Assembly: GCF_019977195.1 (NCBI RefSeq)
Contig: NZ_AP024643.1
Coordinates: forward strand, 2,790,001 to 2,854,000
Source: Arthrobacter sp. StoSoilA2
Lineage (GTDB): Bacteria; Actinomycetota; Actinomycetes; Actinomycetales; Micrococcaceae
Direction: 5' to 3'
DNA length: 64,000 nucleotides
The translations under genes were made by a program, and so were the position numbers. Each line of letters opens with the position of its first letter. The stretch's first letter is position 1. Below are positions 53,794 through 62,461 of the stretch, in pieces. Below the pieces are notes generated by a model. The model was given only the letters and a program-made list of their open reading frames with translations, did no database searches and was not told the origin of the DNA.

Positions 53794-54530
53794 CCTCGGA
53801 AGCACAGCCGACCAAAGGAACAATCCGCGTCCTCCAGCTGTACCCGCGGGACATGAATATTTACGGTGACTGGGGCAATGCCCTGGTCCTCCAGCAACGC
53901 ATCAAGTGGCATGGCTACACGCCGGAGCTGCTTGAATACAACGTAGGCGACGACTTTCCCGGGGACGTTGACATCATCGTGGGCGGCGGCGGGCAGGACA
54001 GCGGCCAGCTGGTTATTCAGGATGATCTACAGGCACGTGCCGATCATTTGCGGGATCTCGCGGATGGCGGCGCACCGATGCTGGTCATTTGCGGGCTCTA
54101 CCAGCTCTTCGGAAAGTTCTTTAAAACCAGCGCAGGACCTGTCATTCCCGGGATCGGCATCCTCGACGTCGAAACGCACGGCACGGATGAGCGGCTGATC
54201 GGCAATGTCACGCTCAAGTCCTCCGAATTCGGGGACGTCCTGGGCTACGAGAACCACAGTGGACAAACCACCCTGGGCCCCGGTGTCCAACCGTTGGGAA
54301 CAGTCACCAAAGGTGCAGGGAACAACAGCAAGGACGGTCACGAGGGCGCCCGCTATCGCAACGTGGTGGCCAGCTACCTGCACGGTTCGCTGCTGCCCAA
54401 GAACCCGGCGATCGCCGACTTCCTGATCCGCACGGCGGCCGAACGGAAATATGGCACTTTCGTGCCCGGAACGCCCGACGACGACTACGCCCGCCTCGCG
54501 CGGGAGCATGCTGCCCGCCGACCACGCTAG
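53790..54530 (+). CDS. gatD: Lipid II isoglutaminyl synthase glutaminase subunit GatD
   Basis: A 246-residue class I glutaminase of the cobyric-acid-synthase type. The nucleophile is Cys101 in MLVICGLYQLFG. The catalytic His is His198 in ASYLHGSLLPKNPAIADFLI. The N-terminus reads LQLYPRDMNIYGDWGNALVL. It passes ammonia to MurT. Like known GatD it lacks an evident third triad residue of its own. The ATG overlaps the murT stop (ATGA), so the subunits are co-translated. It ends three bases from the convergent CapA gene stop. Confidence 0.93.
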   Translation: MTSEAQPTKGTIRVLQLYPRDMNIYGDWGNALVLQQRIKWHGYTPELLEYNVGDDFPGDVDIIVGGGGQDSGQLVIQDDLQARADHLRDLADGGAPMLVICGLYQLFGKFFKTSAGPVIPGIGILDVETHGTDERLIGNVTLKSSEFGDVLGYENHSGQTTLGPGVQPLGTVTKGAGNNSKDGHEGARYRNVVASYLHGSLLPKNPAIADFLIRTAAERKYGTFVPGTPDDDYARLAREHAARRPR

Positions 54531-54533
54531 AAG

Positions 54534-55802
54534 CTATTTTTCCTTGGTGATGAGCAACTCGTGGGCGCCGGCTGTCGCTGCGCCCATCGACTCGACCACG
54601 GCTTGGGTGCGCTGATGGGTCTCTGCATCGGCAGCCGGGGAAGCGCAGACTCCCTGCGGTGCGTCGCTGGCCACTGAGCACCAGCGGTAGGGGTCCCGGA
54701 CAATCACCGACGGCGCCCACGCGAGATCCGAGGCAGCCCAAACACCCGCCGCGTTTTGGCTGAACTGCGCACGGACCAGCAGTCCTTCGTTGTTGACTAC
54801 ATACCAGGGCGATAATTCCGTGACGCCATTACCCAGTCCATAGACAATCCACGTGCCCTTGTAGTTTTCAATCGGCAGCACCGAGTGCGTGTGGTGTCCA
54901 TAAACCATGGTGAATTGCCCACTGTCCACCAATGCGTGGGCGACTTCCTGTTGCTGGGCGTTGGCCTCGCTGGCGTACTCGTCACCTGCGTGCATGACTC
55001 CGAGCACGATGTCGGCTCCAAGCGCACGGGCTTTGGTGGCTTTCGCAATCATGGTGGTGGGATCAAGTTCGTCCACAAGCCACGGGTATTCCGGAATCTG
55101 ACCGTTGTGGCCGTAGGTGCCAGCGATGACTGCTACCGTTGCGGCGTCTGTCTTGAGCATCAGGATTTCCTGTGATGCAGCTTGAGTCCTGTAGGAACCA
55201 GTGTGCTTGAGCCCGGCAGCATCCATGGCATCCAATGTCCGGAGCAACCCTTCAGTCCCCCGGTCAATGGTGTGGTTGCTGGCCGTCGTGCAGGCCTGGT
55301 AGCCCACGTCCTTGGAGGCGGCAACGATCTGCGGCGGCACATTGAAGGACGGGTACGCGGAGAACGGACCTTCGGCAGTGGCGACAGGAGTTTCCTGATG
55401 GCAAATGGCGAGATCGCTGTTGCGGATGTAGCGCCGCTGGCCTTCAAGGAGCGGGACGAAGTTGTACCCTGGCTGCCCTACGGCGGCGGCGTCGGCCCGG
55501 GCCTGCTGCCACAGTTGTGTATGGATCAGCATGTCGCCCGTGACCGTGATGGAGGTACAGCGCAGCTCTGGACAGACGGGTCCCTTGCCAGGGGTGGGCG
55601 TAGGTGTCGGCGTTGGGGTGGGTGTGGGAGCCACGGGAGCGGTAGCGGCGCTGCTCTTCTCCCGGGAATCGTTCTCGGCAATTACTCCACAGGCGCTCAA
55701 GCACAACGCAACGGCTGAGGCCACCAGGAGGGTGCCCGTTCGTCGTGAGGGCCTGTAACGCCCCCGGTCCGCGCGACGTCCGCCAGATGTGATGATCCCC
55801 AT
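54534..55802 (-). CDS. CapA-family lipoprotein (poly-gamma-glutamate capsule-type metallophosphatase fold)
   Basis: 422 residues. The signal peptide ends in a lipobox: VASAVALCLSAC with Cys38 as the lipidation site. A (Thr-Pro)6 spacer at about 55-67 follows. The CapA/PGA_cap domain has ITVTGDMLIHTQLW, SDLAICHQETPV, ASNHTIDRGTEGL, VLGVMHAGDEYA and VYGHHTHSVLPIENYKG. No capB/capC genes are nearby, so capsule synthesis is not implied. A surface hydrolase role is inferred. The ATG at 55802 has AGGAT eight bases upstream and is preferred to a TTG seven codons earlier. Confidence 0.88.
   Translation of the reverse strand: MGIITSGGRRADRGRYRPSRRTGTLLVASAVALCLSACGVIAENDSREKSSAATAPVAPTPTPTPTPTPTPGKGPVCPELRCTSITVTGDMLIHTQLWQQARADAAAVGQPGYNFVPLLEGQRRYIRNSDLAICHQETPVATAEGPFSAYPSFNVPPQIVAASKDVGYQACTTASNHTIDRGTEGLLRTLDAMDAAGLKHTGSYRTQAASQEILMLKTDAATVAVIAGTYGHNGQIPEYPWLVDELDPTTMIAKATKARALGADIVLGVMHAGDEYASEANAQQQEVAHALVDSGQFTMVYGHHTHSVLPIENYKGTWIVYGLGNGVTELSPWYVVNNEGLLVRAQFSQNAAGVWAASDLAWAPSVIVRDPYRWCSVASDAPQGVCASPAADAETHQRTQAVVESMGAATAGAHELLITKEK
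55591..55629. repeat. Thr-Pro hexanucleotide repeat in the CapA-like gene
   Basis: Six imperfect ACCCCx-type hexamers (seen on the plus strand as GGGTGT/GGCGTT variants) encode alternating Thr-Pro after the lipobox. They form a rigid spacer between the lipid anchor and the catalytic domain. Hexamers keep the reading frame. Confidence 0.8.
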
Positions 55803-55885
55803 ACGGGCAATCCTACGGCGCAAAACGCGCGGGATTCCGGCGAGCCACCCTTGAGGACACGATTCTTAAATGAAAGAGTCCCTTC

Positions 55886-57898
55886 ATGACCAATCCGCTT
55901 TTGAGTCCCAGCCCCCTGCCGTTCGGCCTGCCACCTTTCGAAGCAATCACCACAGAGGACTATGCCGAAGCCATCGACGCGGGGCTGGAGGAACACCTCC
56001 GCGAAATCCAGCAGATTGCGGCCAACCCAAAACCAGCGACTTTCGAGAACACGGCTTTGGCCATGGAAAGGTCCGGGCGGTTGCTGGACCGGGCTGCGGC
56101 GGCGTTCTTTACGCTTGTCTCGGCAGATGCATCGGACGCCATCAGGGAGTTGGAGACGGCCTTCGCGCCCAGGTTTGCCGCGCATCAAGACGCCGTCTAC
56201 ATGAACCGTGGCTTGTATGAACGCTTCGCTGCCATTGACACCGCGGGCCTTGATGATGAGTCTGCGCGGTTGGTCCAGGAATACCTCAAAGAGTTTCGGA
56301 AGACCGGAATTGAACTCGACGACGACGGCCAGGCCCGCCTTCGGGAAATCAACGCCGAACTCTCACGTCAGGGCACCGAATTCGGCCAGCGCGTCAAGGA
56401 GGCTATAAAGGCTAGCGCTGTTCTCCTCGACGACGAAGCGCACCTGGCCGGCATGTCCCCCGAAGACGTCGCTGGCGCTGCCGGGGCCGCCAAGGCTGCG
56501 GGGCACGAAGGCAAGTACCTCCTGACCCTGATCCAGCCAAGCAACCAACCAGCCCTTGCCTCGCTCGAAAACCAAGCCATCCGGCGTCGGCTGTTTGAAG
56601 CCTCACTCGGGCGGGGCACGGACGGCGGAAGCCTGGACGTCCGCGATCTGGTGACGGCAACAGTCCGTTTACGTGCGGAGAAAGCCAGCCTGCTGGGCTT
56701 TCGAAACTTCGCGGAGCTCGTGGTGGACCAGCAAACGGCACCGGACTTCGAGGCAGTGCAGGCAATGCTGGGCCGCCTGGCACCTGCAGCGCTCCGCAAC
56801 GCCCAAGCCGAAGCCCTCGCTTTGGCCGAATCCGCTGGCCATTCGCTGGAGCCCTGGGACTGGGCCTACTATTCCGCGCAGGTCCGGCGGGAAAAATACC
56901 AAGTGGATGAACAGGCCATCAGGCCCTACTTCAGGCTCGAAACGGTCTTGGCCGACGGCGTCTTCTTCGCAGCGACCCAACTCTATGGCATCACGTTCCA
57001 TGAGAGGCCGGACCTCGCCGGGTACCACGAGGACGTCCGGGTATGGGAGGTGCAAAACGAGGACGGCAGCGCTCTGGGTCTTTTCCTCGGCGACTATTAC
57101 ACACGGGAATCCAAGCGCGGAGGAGCCTGGATGAACTCGCTCGTGGAACAGTCCCGTCTCCTTGGCACGCAGGCGGTGGTGATCAACAACCTCAACATCA
57201 CCAAGCCGGCGCCGGGCGAACCTGCTCTCCTGTCCCTGGACGAGGTCCGCACGGTATTCCATGAATTCGGCCACGCGCTCCACGGACTGTTCTCCGACGT
57301 GACCTATCCCCGGTTCTCTGGAACGTCCGTGCCGCGGGACTTCGTGGAATACCCGTCGCAGGTCAACGAGATGTGGATCATGTGGCCGGAAGTCCTGAAG
57401 AACTACGCCCGCCACTACGCCACAGGCGAAGCGCTCCCGCAGGAGATCGTGGACAGAATCAACGAATCCCTGCTGTGGGGTGAGGGATTCGCGACCACGG
57501 AATACCTGGGAGCAGCGTTGCTGGATGTGGCATGGCATGTGCTCTCCACGGAAGAAGTCCCTGCGGATGTCCTTGCCTTTGAAGCCAAGGCCCTCGCCGA
57601 CGCCGGTATCGCGCACCCGTTGATTCCGCCGCGCTACCGTACCGGCTACTTCCAGCACATCTTTGCCGGCGCCGGGTATGCTGCCGGCTACTACTCCTAC
57701 ATCTGGAGCGAAGTCCTGGACGCGGACACCGTTGAGTGGTTCAAGGAAAACGGCGGCCTGACCCGCGCAAACGGAGAGCGGTTCCGATCCGAGCTGTTAT
57801 CGACGGGTAACAGCCGGGATCCGCTGGAATCCTTCCGCACGTTCCGTGGGCGCGATGCGGAGCTCGAACCCCTCCTGAAGCGCCGGGGACTGGAGTAA
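55886..57898 (+). CDS. M3-family metallopeptidase (oligopeptidase A / peptidyl-dipeptidase Dcp type)
   Basis: A 670-residue cytoplasmic zinc peptidase degrading short peptides. The zinc motif is His459-Glu460-x-x-His463 in VFHEFGHALHGLFS, with the third ligand in the downstream Glu-rich helix. The flanking conserved parts are MNSLVEQSRLLGTQAVVINNLNITKP, FVEYPSQVNEMWI and FQHIFAGAGYAAGYYSYIWSEVLDAD, which form the substrate-recognition loop. The start ATG follows GAAAGAG. It is divergent from the CapA gene and ends at a strong terminator shared with pdxS. Confidence 0.93.
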   Translation: MTNPLLSPSPLPFGLPPFEAITTEDYAEAIDAGLEEHLREIQQIAANPKPATFENTALAMERSGRLLDRAAAAFFTLVSADASDAIRELETAFAPRFAAHQDAVYMNRGLYERFAAIDTAGLDDESARLVQEYLKEFRKTGIELDDDGQARLREINAELSRQGTEFGQRVKEAIKASAVLLDDEAHLAGMSPEDVAGAAGAAKAAGHEGKYLLTLIQPSNQPALASLENQAIRRRLFEASLGRGTDGGSLDVRDLVTATVRLRAEKASLLGFRNFAELVVDQQTAPDFEAVQAMLGRLAPAALRNAQAEALALAESAGHSLEPWDWAYYSAQVRREKYQVDEQAIRPYFRLETVLADGVFFAATQLYGITFHERPDLAGYHEDVRVWEVQNEDGSALGLFLGDYYTRESKRGGAWMNSLVEQSRLLGTQAVVINNLNITKPAPGEPALLSLDEVRTVFHEFGHALHGLFSDVTYPRFSGTSVPRDFVEYPSQVNEMWIMWPEVLKNYARHYATGEALPQEIVDRINESLLWGEGFATTEYLGAALLDVAWHVLSTEEVPADVLAFEAKALADAGIAHPLIPPRYRTGYFQHIFAGAGYAAGYYSYIWSEVLDADTVEWFKENGGLTRANGERFRSELLSTGNSRDPLESFRTFRGRDAELEPLLKRRGLE

Positions 57899-57900
57899 TA

Positions 57901-57957
57901 ACGACGCCGGGCCGGTCACCTCACTAAGGTGACCGACCCGGCGTCGTACTTCTTTTG
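57901..57957. terminator. Strong bidirectional terminator between the M3 peptidase gene and pdxS
   Basis: A 21-bp stem (57901-57921 with 57927-57947) has a single mismatch around a CACTA loop, followed by ACTTCTTTT on the plus strand and T-rich sequence on the minus strand. It lies three bases after the peptidase stop. Confidence 0.9.
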
Positions 57958-57961
57958 CTGC

Positions 57962-58888
57962 TTACCAGCCGCGTTCTGCGAGGCGGTGGGGCTGCGGGAT
58001 TTCGTCGACGTTGATGCCGACCATGGCTTCGCCCAGGCCGCGGGAGACCTTGGCAATGACATCGGGGTCGTCGTAGAACGTGGTGGCCTTCACGACGGCG
58101 GCAGCGCGCTCGGCGGGGTTGCCGGACTTGAAGATGCCGGAGCCAACGAACACGCCGTCGGCGCCGAGCTGCATCATCATGGCAGCATCAGCCGGGGTCG
58201 CGATGCCACCGGCGGTGAACAGGACAACGGGAAGCTTGCCCGTGGCAGCGATTTCCTTGACCAGTTCGTACGGGGCCTGCAGTTCCTTGGCCGCGACATA
58301 GAGCTCGTCCTCGGGAAGGGCTGCGAGCTTGGCGATCTCGGAACGGATCTTGCGCATGTGCCCGGTGGCGTTGGAAACATCCCCGGTGCCGGCTTCGCCC
58401 TTGGAACGGATCATCGCAGCGCCCTCGTTGATGCGGCGCAGGGCCTCACCGAGGTTGGTGGCACCACAGACGAAGGGAACGGTGAAGTTCCACTTGTCGA
58501 TGTGGTTGATGTAGTCGGCCGGGGTCAGGACCTCGGACTCGTCGATGTAGTCCACGCCGAGGGACTGCAGGACCTGGGCTTCGACGAAGTGGCCGATGCG
58601 GGCCTTGGCCATGACCGGGATGGACACGGCGGCGATGATCTGATCGATCATGTCGGGATCGGACATGCGGGACACGCCACCCTGGGCGCGGATGTCGGCG
58701 GGTACGCGCTCGAGCGCCATGACGGCGACGGCACCGGCGTCCTCGGCGATACGGGCCTGCTCGACGTTAACGACGTCCATGATGACGCCGCCCTTGAGCA
58801 TCTCCGCCATGCCCCGCTTGACGCGGCTGCTGCCCGTGACGCTGTTCGCGGACGAACCGGCTTCGTTGCTTACATCTGGTGTAGACAC
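57962..58888 (-). CDS. pdxS: Pyridoxal 5'-phosphate synthase lyase subunit PdxS
   Basis: A 308-residue (beta/alpha)8 enzyme building PLP from ribose 5-phosphate, glyceraldehyde 3-phosphate and ammonia from PdxT. The family segments are VKRGMAEMLKGGVIMDVVNVEQARIAEDAGAVAVMALE, VDYIDESEVLTPAD, the lysine-containing FVCGATNLGEALRRI and VGSGIFKSGNPAERAAAVVKA. The start is GTG, preceded by AGGGG. An N-terminal extension of about 20 residues (STPDVSNEAGSSANSVTGS) is not conserved. Confidence 0.96.
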   Translation of the reverse strand: MSTPDVSNEAGSSANSVTGSSRVKRGMAEMLKGGVIMDVVNVEQARIAEDAGAVAVMALERVPADIRAQGGVSRMSDPDMIDQIIAAVSIPVMAKARIGHFVEAQVLQSLGVDYIDESEVLTPADYINHIDKWNFTVPFVCGATNLGEALRRINEGAAMIRSKGEAGTGDVSNATGHMRKIRSEIAKLAALPEDELYVAAKELQAPYELVKEIAATGKLPVVLFTAGGIATPADAAMMMQLGADGVFVGSGIFKSGNPAERAAAVVKATTFYDDPDVIAKVSRGLGEAMVGINVDEIPQPHRLAERGW

Positions 58889-59118
58889 AAAAACCCCTAT
58901 GGGTAGATAAACGACCTTTTCGCCGGTGGCTCACGCAGCCACACGACCGCAATCAGCGCACACCGGATTTTCAGGTCAAGGTGACCAAGTACTAGTAATA
59001 GTAGTCGCACGTTGCCGGGTGGCAGTACATTCATTACCGCATACGCGGCCAAGAAGAGGGCCTGCTATAGGACACCTGCACAACTGCCACTGACGGACTC
59101 TGGTCAGATGCCAGTTTC
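58889..59118 (-). other. Intergenic region between pgsA and pdxS (pdxS upstream region)
   Basis: 230 bases without a gene. It contains TACTAGTA (58990-58997) followed by an AATAGTAG direct-repeat-like stretch, and on the minus strand TTGACC (about 58975-58980) as a possible -35. No convincing -10 was found. In many actinobacteria acyltransferase and mannosyltransferase genes occupy this interval; none is present here. Confidence 0.4.
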
Positions 59119-59730
59119 CTATGCCTCGGCCATCGCTTGCTTGCGGACAGTCGCCATTCTTTGGACGATAGTGACCACACTGGCAAGCGCGAGAAGGATC
59201 AGGGTCGCGAAGAGCACCACTGCTGGAAGTCCAAGACCCGTAAGCCCGGTGATGAGAAGCACCGAAGCTAAACGCTCGGCACGCTCGGCAATGCCAACGC
59301 TTGCTTGATAGCCCAGTGATTCGGCCTTTGCCCGCGCATAGGACACCACCATGCCCAGTACCAGGCAAACGACGGCGGCAGTACCAATTGCCGGGTCCCC
59401 ACCTTTGGTGAAGAACCAGATGGTCAGCCCCGCAAAGATGGCGCCGTCCGCCAACCGGTCCAAGGTGGAATCGAGGAAGTTTCCCCAACCGCCGCTTCTG
59501 CCTTGCAAGCGGGCCATAATGCCATCCACGACGTCCGAAAACGCGAAGAATGCCACCACCACCGAACCCCACCACAGGTATCCCAACGGATACAGAACCA
59601 GTCCGCCGAGAATGACCCCTGCTGTGCCAGCCACGGTCACTGCGTCGGGAGATACGCCAATCTTGAGTAGCCAACGTGCCAGGGGTGTGAAGAGGGAAGT
59701 AAAGAAACCACGCGCATGCCTATTGAGCAT
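59119..59730 (-). CDS. pgsA: Phosphatidylinositol-phosphate synthase (CDP-alcohol phosphatidyltransferase)
   Basis: A 203-residue membrane enzyme with about six helices that joins CDP-diacylglycerol to inositol 1-phosphate. The full CDP-alcohol motif is present: Asp66-x2-Asp69-Gly70-x2-Ala73-Arg74-x8-Gly83-x3-Asp87-x3-Asp91. The context (thrS-HIT-pgsA) is that of mycobacterial PIP synthase. The ATG at 59730 follows GGGGGAG by about four bases and overlaps the HIT gene end by 11 bases. The longer upstream-open frame lies within HIT and is not used. Confidence 0.9.
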   Translation of the reverse strand: MLNRHARGFFTSLFTPLARWLLKIGVSPDAVTVAGTAGVILGGLVLYPLGYLWWGSVVVAFFAFSDVVDGIMARLQGRSGGWGNFLDSTLDRLADGAIFAGLTIWFFTKGGDPAIGTAAVVCLVLGMVVSYARAKAESLGYQASVGIAERAERLASVLLITGLTGLGLPAVVLFATLILLALASVVTIVQRMATVRKQAMAEA

Positions 59731-60313
59731 TCGACTCCCCCGGCCAGGCTTCGGCCACCAGTTTGCGGACTTCGTCGAGTGTCTGCGTAATGGCCTTGGT
59801 CTGGGCGATGATGGGGAAGAAGTTTCCGTCCCCACCCCAGCGCGGCACAACGTGCTGGTGCAGGTGCGCTGCGATTCCTGCTCCACCGGTGACACCCTGG
59901 TTCATGCCGAGGTTGAAGCCGCTGGGGTTGGAAACCTTCCGCAGCACCCGCATGGCCGTCTGGGTGAGCTCGGAGAATTCCGCCGTTTCTTCTACCGTGA
60001 TGTCCGTGTAGTCCGGTACATGGCGGTAGGGGCAGATCAGCAGGTGGCCCGGGTTGTAGGGGAAAAGGTTGAGCACGACGTAGCAGGTCCTCCCCCGATA
60101 GACGATGAGGGACTCCTCATCGCTACGGGTGGGTCCCACACAGAACGGGCAGTCGTCCTTGTTCTTGAACTGGTCCTGTCCGCCTTTAATGTAGGCCATG
60201 CGGTGGGGAGTCCACAGGCGCTGAAAAGCGTCCGGAACACCTGCCAAGCCGAAGTCATCGGTTACTTCGGCGTCGCCCGGAAGGTCAGCTGCCGCGCCTG
60301 TGTTCTCCTGCAC
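59720..60313 (-). CDS. HIT-family nucleotide hydrolase/transferase
   Basis: 197 residues. The histidine triad is HLHQHVVPRWGGDGNFFP. The N-terminal zinc-like pair CPFC sits in DDCPFCVGPTRSDEES, and VVLNLFPYNPGHLLICPYRH is conserved. Actinobacterial homologues between thrS and pgsA resemble AP4A phosphorylases. The start is GTG (MQENTGAAADL), 18 bases after thrS. Its end overlaps the pgsA start, so expression is linked to phospholipid synthesis. The substrate is uncertain. Confidence 0.9.
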   Translation of the reverse strand: MQENTGAAADLPGDAEVTDDFGLAGVPDAFQRLWTPHRMAYIKGGQDQFKNKDDCPFCVGPTRSDEESLIVYRGRTCYVVLNLFPYNPGHLLICPYRHVPDYTDITVEETAEFSELTQTAMRVLRKVSNPSGFNLGMNQGVTGGAGIAAHLHQHVVPRWGGDGNFFPIIAQTKAITQTLDEVRKLVAEAWPGESNAQ

Positions 60314-60331
60314 CGTCTATTGTCCGTTCCG

Positions 60332-62341
60332 TCAGCTTTCGCGGTTCTTGACAGCGTCCACGATTCTGCGGACCGCCTCTGCCACGGGCACGCCGTTGTC
60401 CTGGCTGCCATCACGGAAGCGGAACGAGACAGCACCTGCCTCGGCGTCCTCACCGCCGGCGATCAGGACGAACGGGACCTTGTCTTTGCTGGCCGTGCGG
60501 ATCTTCTTCGGGAAACGGTCTGAAGAGATGTCCACCTCGGCACGGATTCCTGCGGCTTTCAACTGGTCAACGACGTCGAACATGTAATCGTTGAATGCCT
60601 CGGCCACAGGGATGCCAACCACTTGGACGGGAGACAGCCATGCGGGGAAGGCGCCGGCGTAGTGCTCGGTAAGAACGCCCATGAAGCGCTCCACCGATCC
60701 GAAGAGGGCGCGGTGAATCATGACGGGACGCTGACGTGTTCCATCGGCTGCCTGGTACTCCAGCTCGAAGCGTTCAGGCAGGTTGAAGTCCAACTGGATC
60801 GTGGACATCTGCCAGGTCCTGCCGAGGGCGTCCTTTGCCTGAACGGAAATCTTCGGCCCATAGAACGCTGCTCCACCCGGGTCCGGTACCAGGTTCAGCC
60901 CTGACGCCTCCGCAACCTCGGCGAGTGTGCGGGTGGCTTCCTCCCAGGCGGCGTCGTCTCCTACGAACTTTTCCTCGTTCTTGGTGGAGAGTTCGAGGTA
61001 GAAATCATCCAGGCCGTAGTCCTTGAGGAGGCCAAGGACGAAGTTCAGTGTGGTGGTGAGTTCGTCCTTCATCTGCTCACGGGTGCAGTAGATGTGGGCG
61101 TCGTCCTGTGTCATTCCACGGACGCGGGTCAGTCCGTGGACAACACCGGATTTCTCGTACCGGTACACCGAGCCGAATTCGAAGAGGCGCAACGGCAGCT
61201 CGCGGTAGGACCGGCCACGTGAGCGGAAGATGAGGTTGTGCATGGGGCAGTTCATCGGCTTCAGGTAGTAATCCTGGGCGGGCTTGCGCACAGTGCCGTC
61301 CGCGTTGAGCTCGGCATCCACCTGCATCGCGGGGAACATGCCGTCCTTGTACCAGTCAAGGTGGCCGGAGACCTCGTAAAGGTGTCCCTTGGTGATGTGC
61401 GGGGTGTAAACAAACTCATAGCCGGCGTCCACGTGGCGCTGACGGGAGTAGTCCTCCATGGCCTTGCGGATGATGCCGCCCTTGGGGTGGAACACAGGAA
61501 GGCCCGATCCGAGTTCGTCCGGGAACGAGAACAGATCCAGCTCCACACCCAGCTTCCGGTGGTCGCGGCGCTCTGCCTCTGCGATGCGCTCCTGGTAAGC
61601 CTTGAGGGCTTCCTTGGTGGGCCATGCAGTGCCGTAGATTCGCTGAAGCTGCTGGTTGTTCTGGTTGCCCAGCCAGTATGCGGAGGATGAGCGCGTCAGC
61701 GCGAACGCGTTGGAGATGATCTTGGTGTTGGGCAGGTGCGGTCCGCGGCAGAGGTCGCACCAGACGCTTTCGCCGCTCTTGCGGTCCACATTGTCGTAGA
61801 TAGTGATGTCGCCCGCACCGACTTCAACGTTCACGCCTTCTCCGGCGTCGGCGGCGTCGTTCTTCTTGCCCAACAGCTCCAGCTTGTAGGGTTCGCCGGC
61901 CATGGCTTCGCGGGCTTCTTCTTCGGTGACCACGCGGCGGACGAACTTCTGGTTCTGGTTGATGATCTTCTGCATCATCTTTTCCAGCTGGCGAAGGTCT
62001 TCAGGGGTGAACGGCTCGGCGACGTCGAAGTCGAAGTAGAAGCCGTCAGTAATGTACGGACCGATGCCAAGCTTGGCATCAGGCCGCAACTGCTGGACGG
62101 CCTGGGCCATGACGTGCGCCGTAGAGTGACGGAGAACGTTGAGTCCGTCAGGGGATTCAATGGTGACACCTTCGACGTCTGCACCCTCGGTGAGAACCTG
62201 GTCAAGATCCTTCAGTACCCCATTGACGCGGGCAACAACGACGTCGCGGCGCTCGAAGAAGAGTTCCGCGCCTGTAGTCCCTTCCGTCACCTTGGTCTCT
62301 TCGCCATCGACGATGAGGGTGATCTGTTGGGCATCTGACAC
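60332..62341 (-). CDS. thrS: Threonyl-tRNA synthetase
   Basis: A 669-residue class II synthetase. The N-terminal TGS domain is followed by the editing domain with HSTAHVMAQAVQQL and the Cys-containing CDLCRGPHLPNTKII. The catalytic core has YKDGMFPAM, KPMNCPMHNLIFRSRGRSYRELPLRLFEFGSVYRYE, TQDDAHIYC and HRALFGSVERFMGVLTEHYAG. The anticodon-binding domain is C-terminal. The GTG start has AGGAG seven bases upstream. No T-box was seen in the 120-base leader. Confidence 0.97.
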   Translation of the reverse strand: MSDAQQITLIVDGEETKVTEGTTGAELFFERRDVVVARVNGVLKDLDQVLTEGADVEGVTIESPDGLNVLRHSTAHVMAQAVQQLRPDAKLGIGPYITDGFYFDFDVAEPFTPEDLRQLEKMMQKIINQNQKFVRRVVTEEEAREAMAGEPYKLELLGKKNDAADAGEGVNVEVGAGDITIYDNVDRKSGESVWCDLCRGPHLPNTKIISNAFALTRSSSAYWLGNQNNQQLQRIYGTAWPTKEALKAYQERIAEAERRDHRKLGVELDLFSFPDELGSGLPVFHPKGGIIRKAMEDYSRQRHVDAGYEFVYTPHITKGHLYEVSGHLDWYKDGMFPAMQVDAELNADGTVRKPAQDYYLKPMNCPMHNLIFRSRGRSYRELPLRLFEFGSVYRYEKSGVVHGLTRVRGMTQDDAHIYCTREQMKDELTTTLNFVLGLLKDYGLDDFYLELSTKNEEKFVGDDAAWEEATRTLAEVAEASGLNLVPDPGGAAFYGPKISVQAKDALGRTWQMSTIQLDFNLPERFELEYQAADGTRQRPVMIHRALFGSVERFMGVLTEHYAGAFPAWLSPVQVVGIPVAEAFNDYMFDVVDQLKAAGIRAEVDISSDRFPKKIRTASKDKVPFVLIAGGEDAEAGAVSFRFRDGSQDNGVPVAEAVRRIVDAVKNRES

Positions 62342-62461
62342 GGGTGTCTCCTATTCATAGTGAAGGCTTCGTAGCTTGTGGCGTACGGGGACCACAGCCA
62401 GCCATCGTCAATCGTATCTGTTTGGACGAAGGCGGCCAAAGCAGCGCGCCGACGCCACGGG

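Noticed and set aside
55591..55629. Phase-variable repeat in the CapA-like gene
   Set aside because: The unit is six bases, so copy change keeps the frame and cannot switch the gene off.
62342..62461. T-box leader before thrS (also considered before alaS, aspS and hisS)
   Set aside because: No T-box bulge sequence (UGGN with stem I) or terminator/antiterminator pair could be found. Leaders are short.
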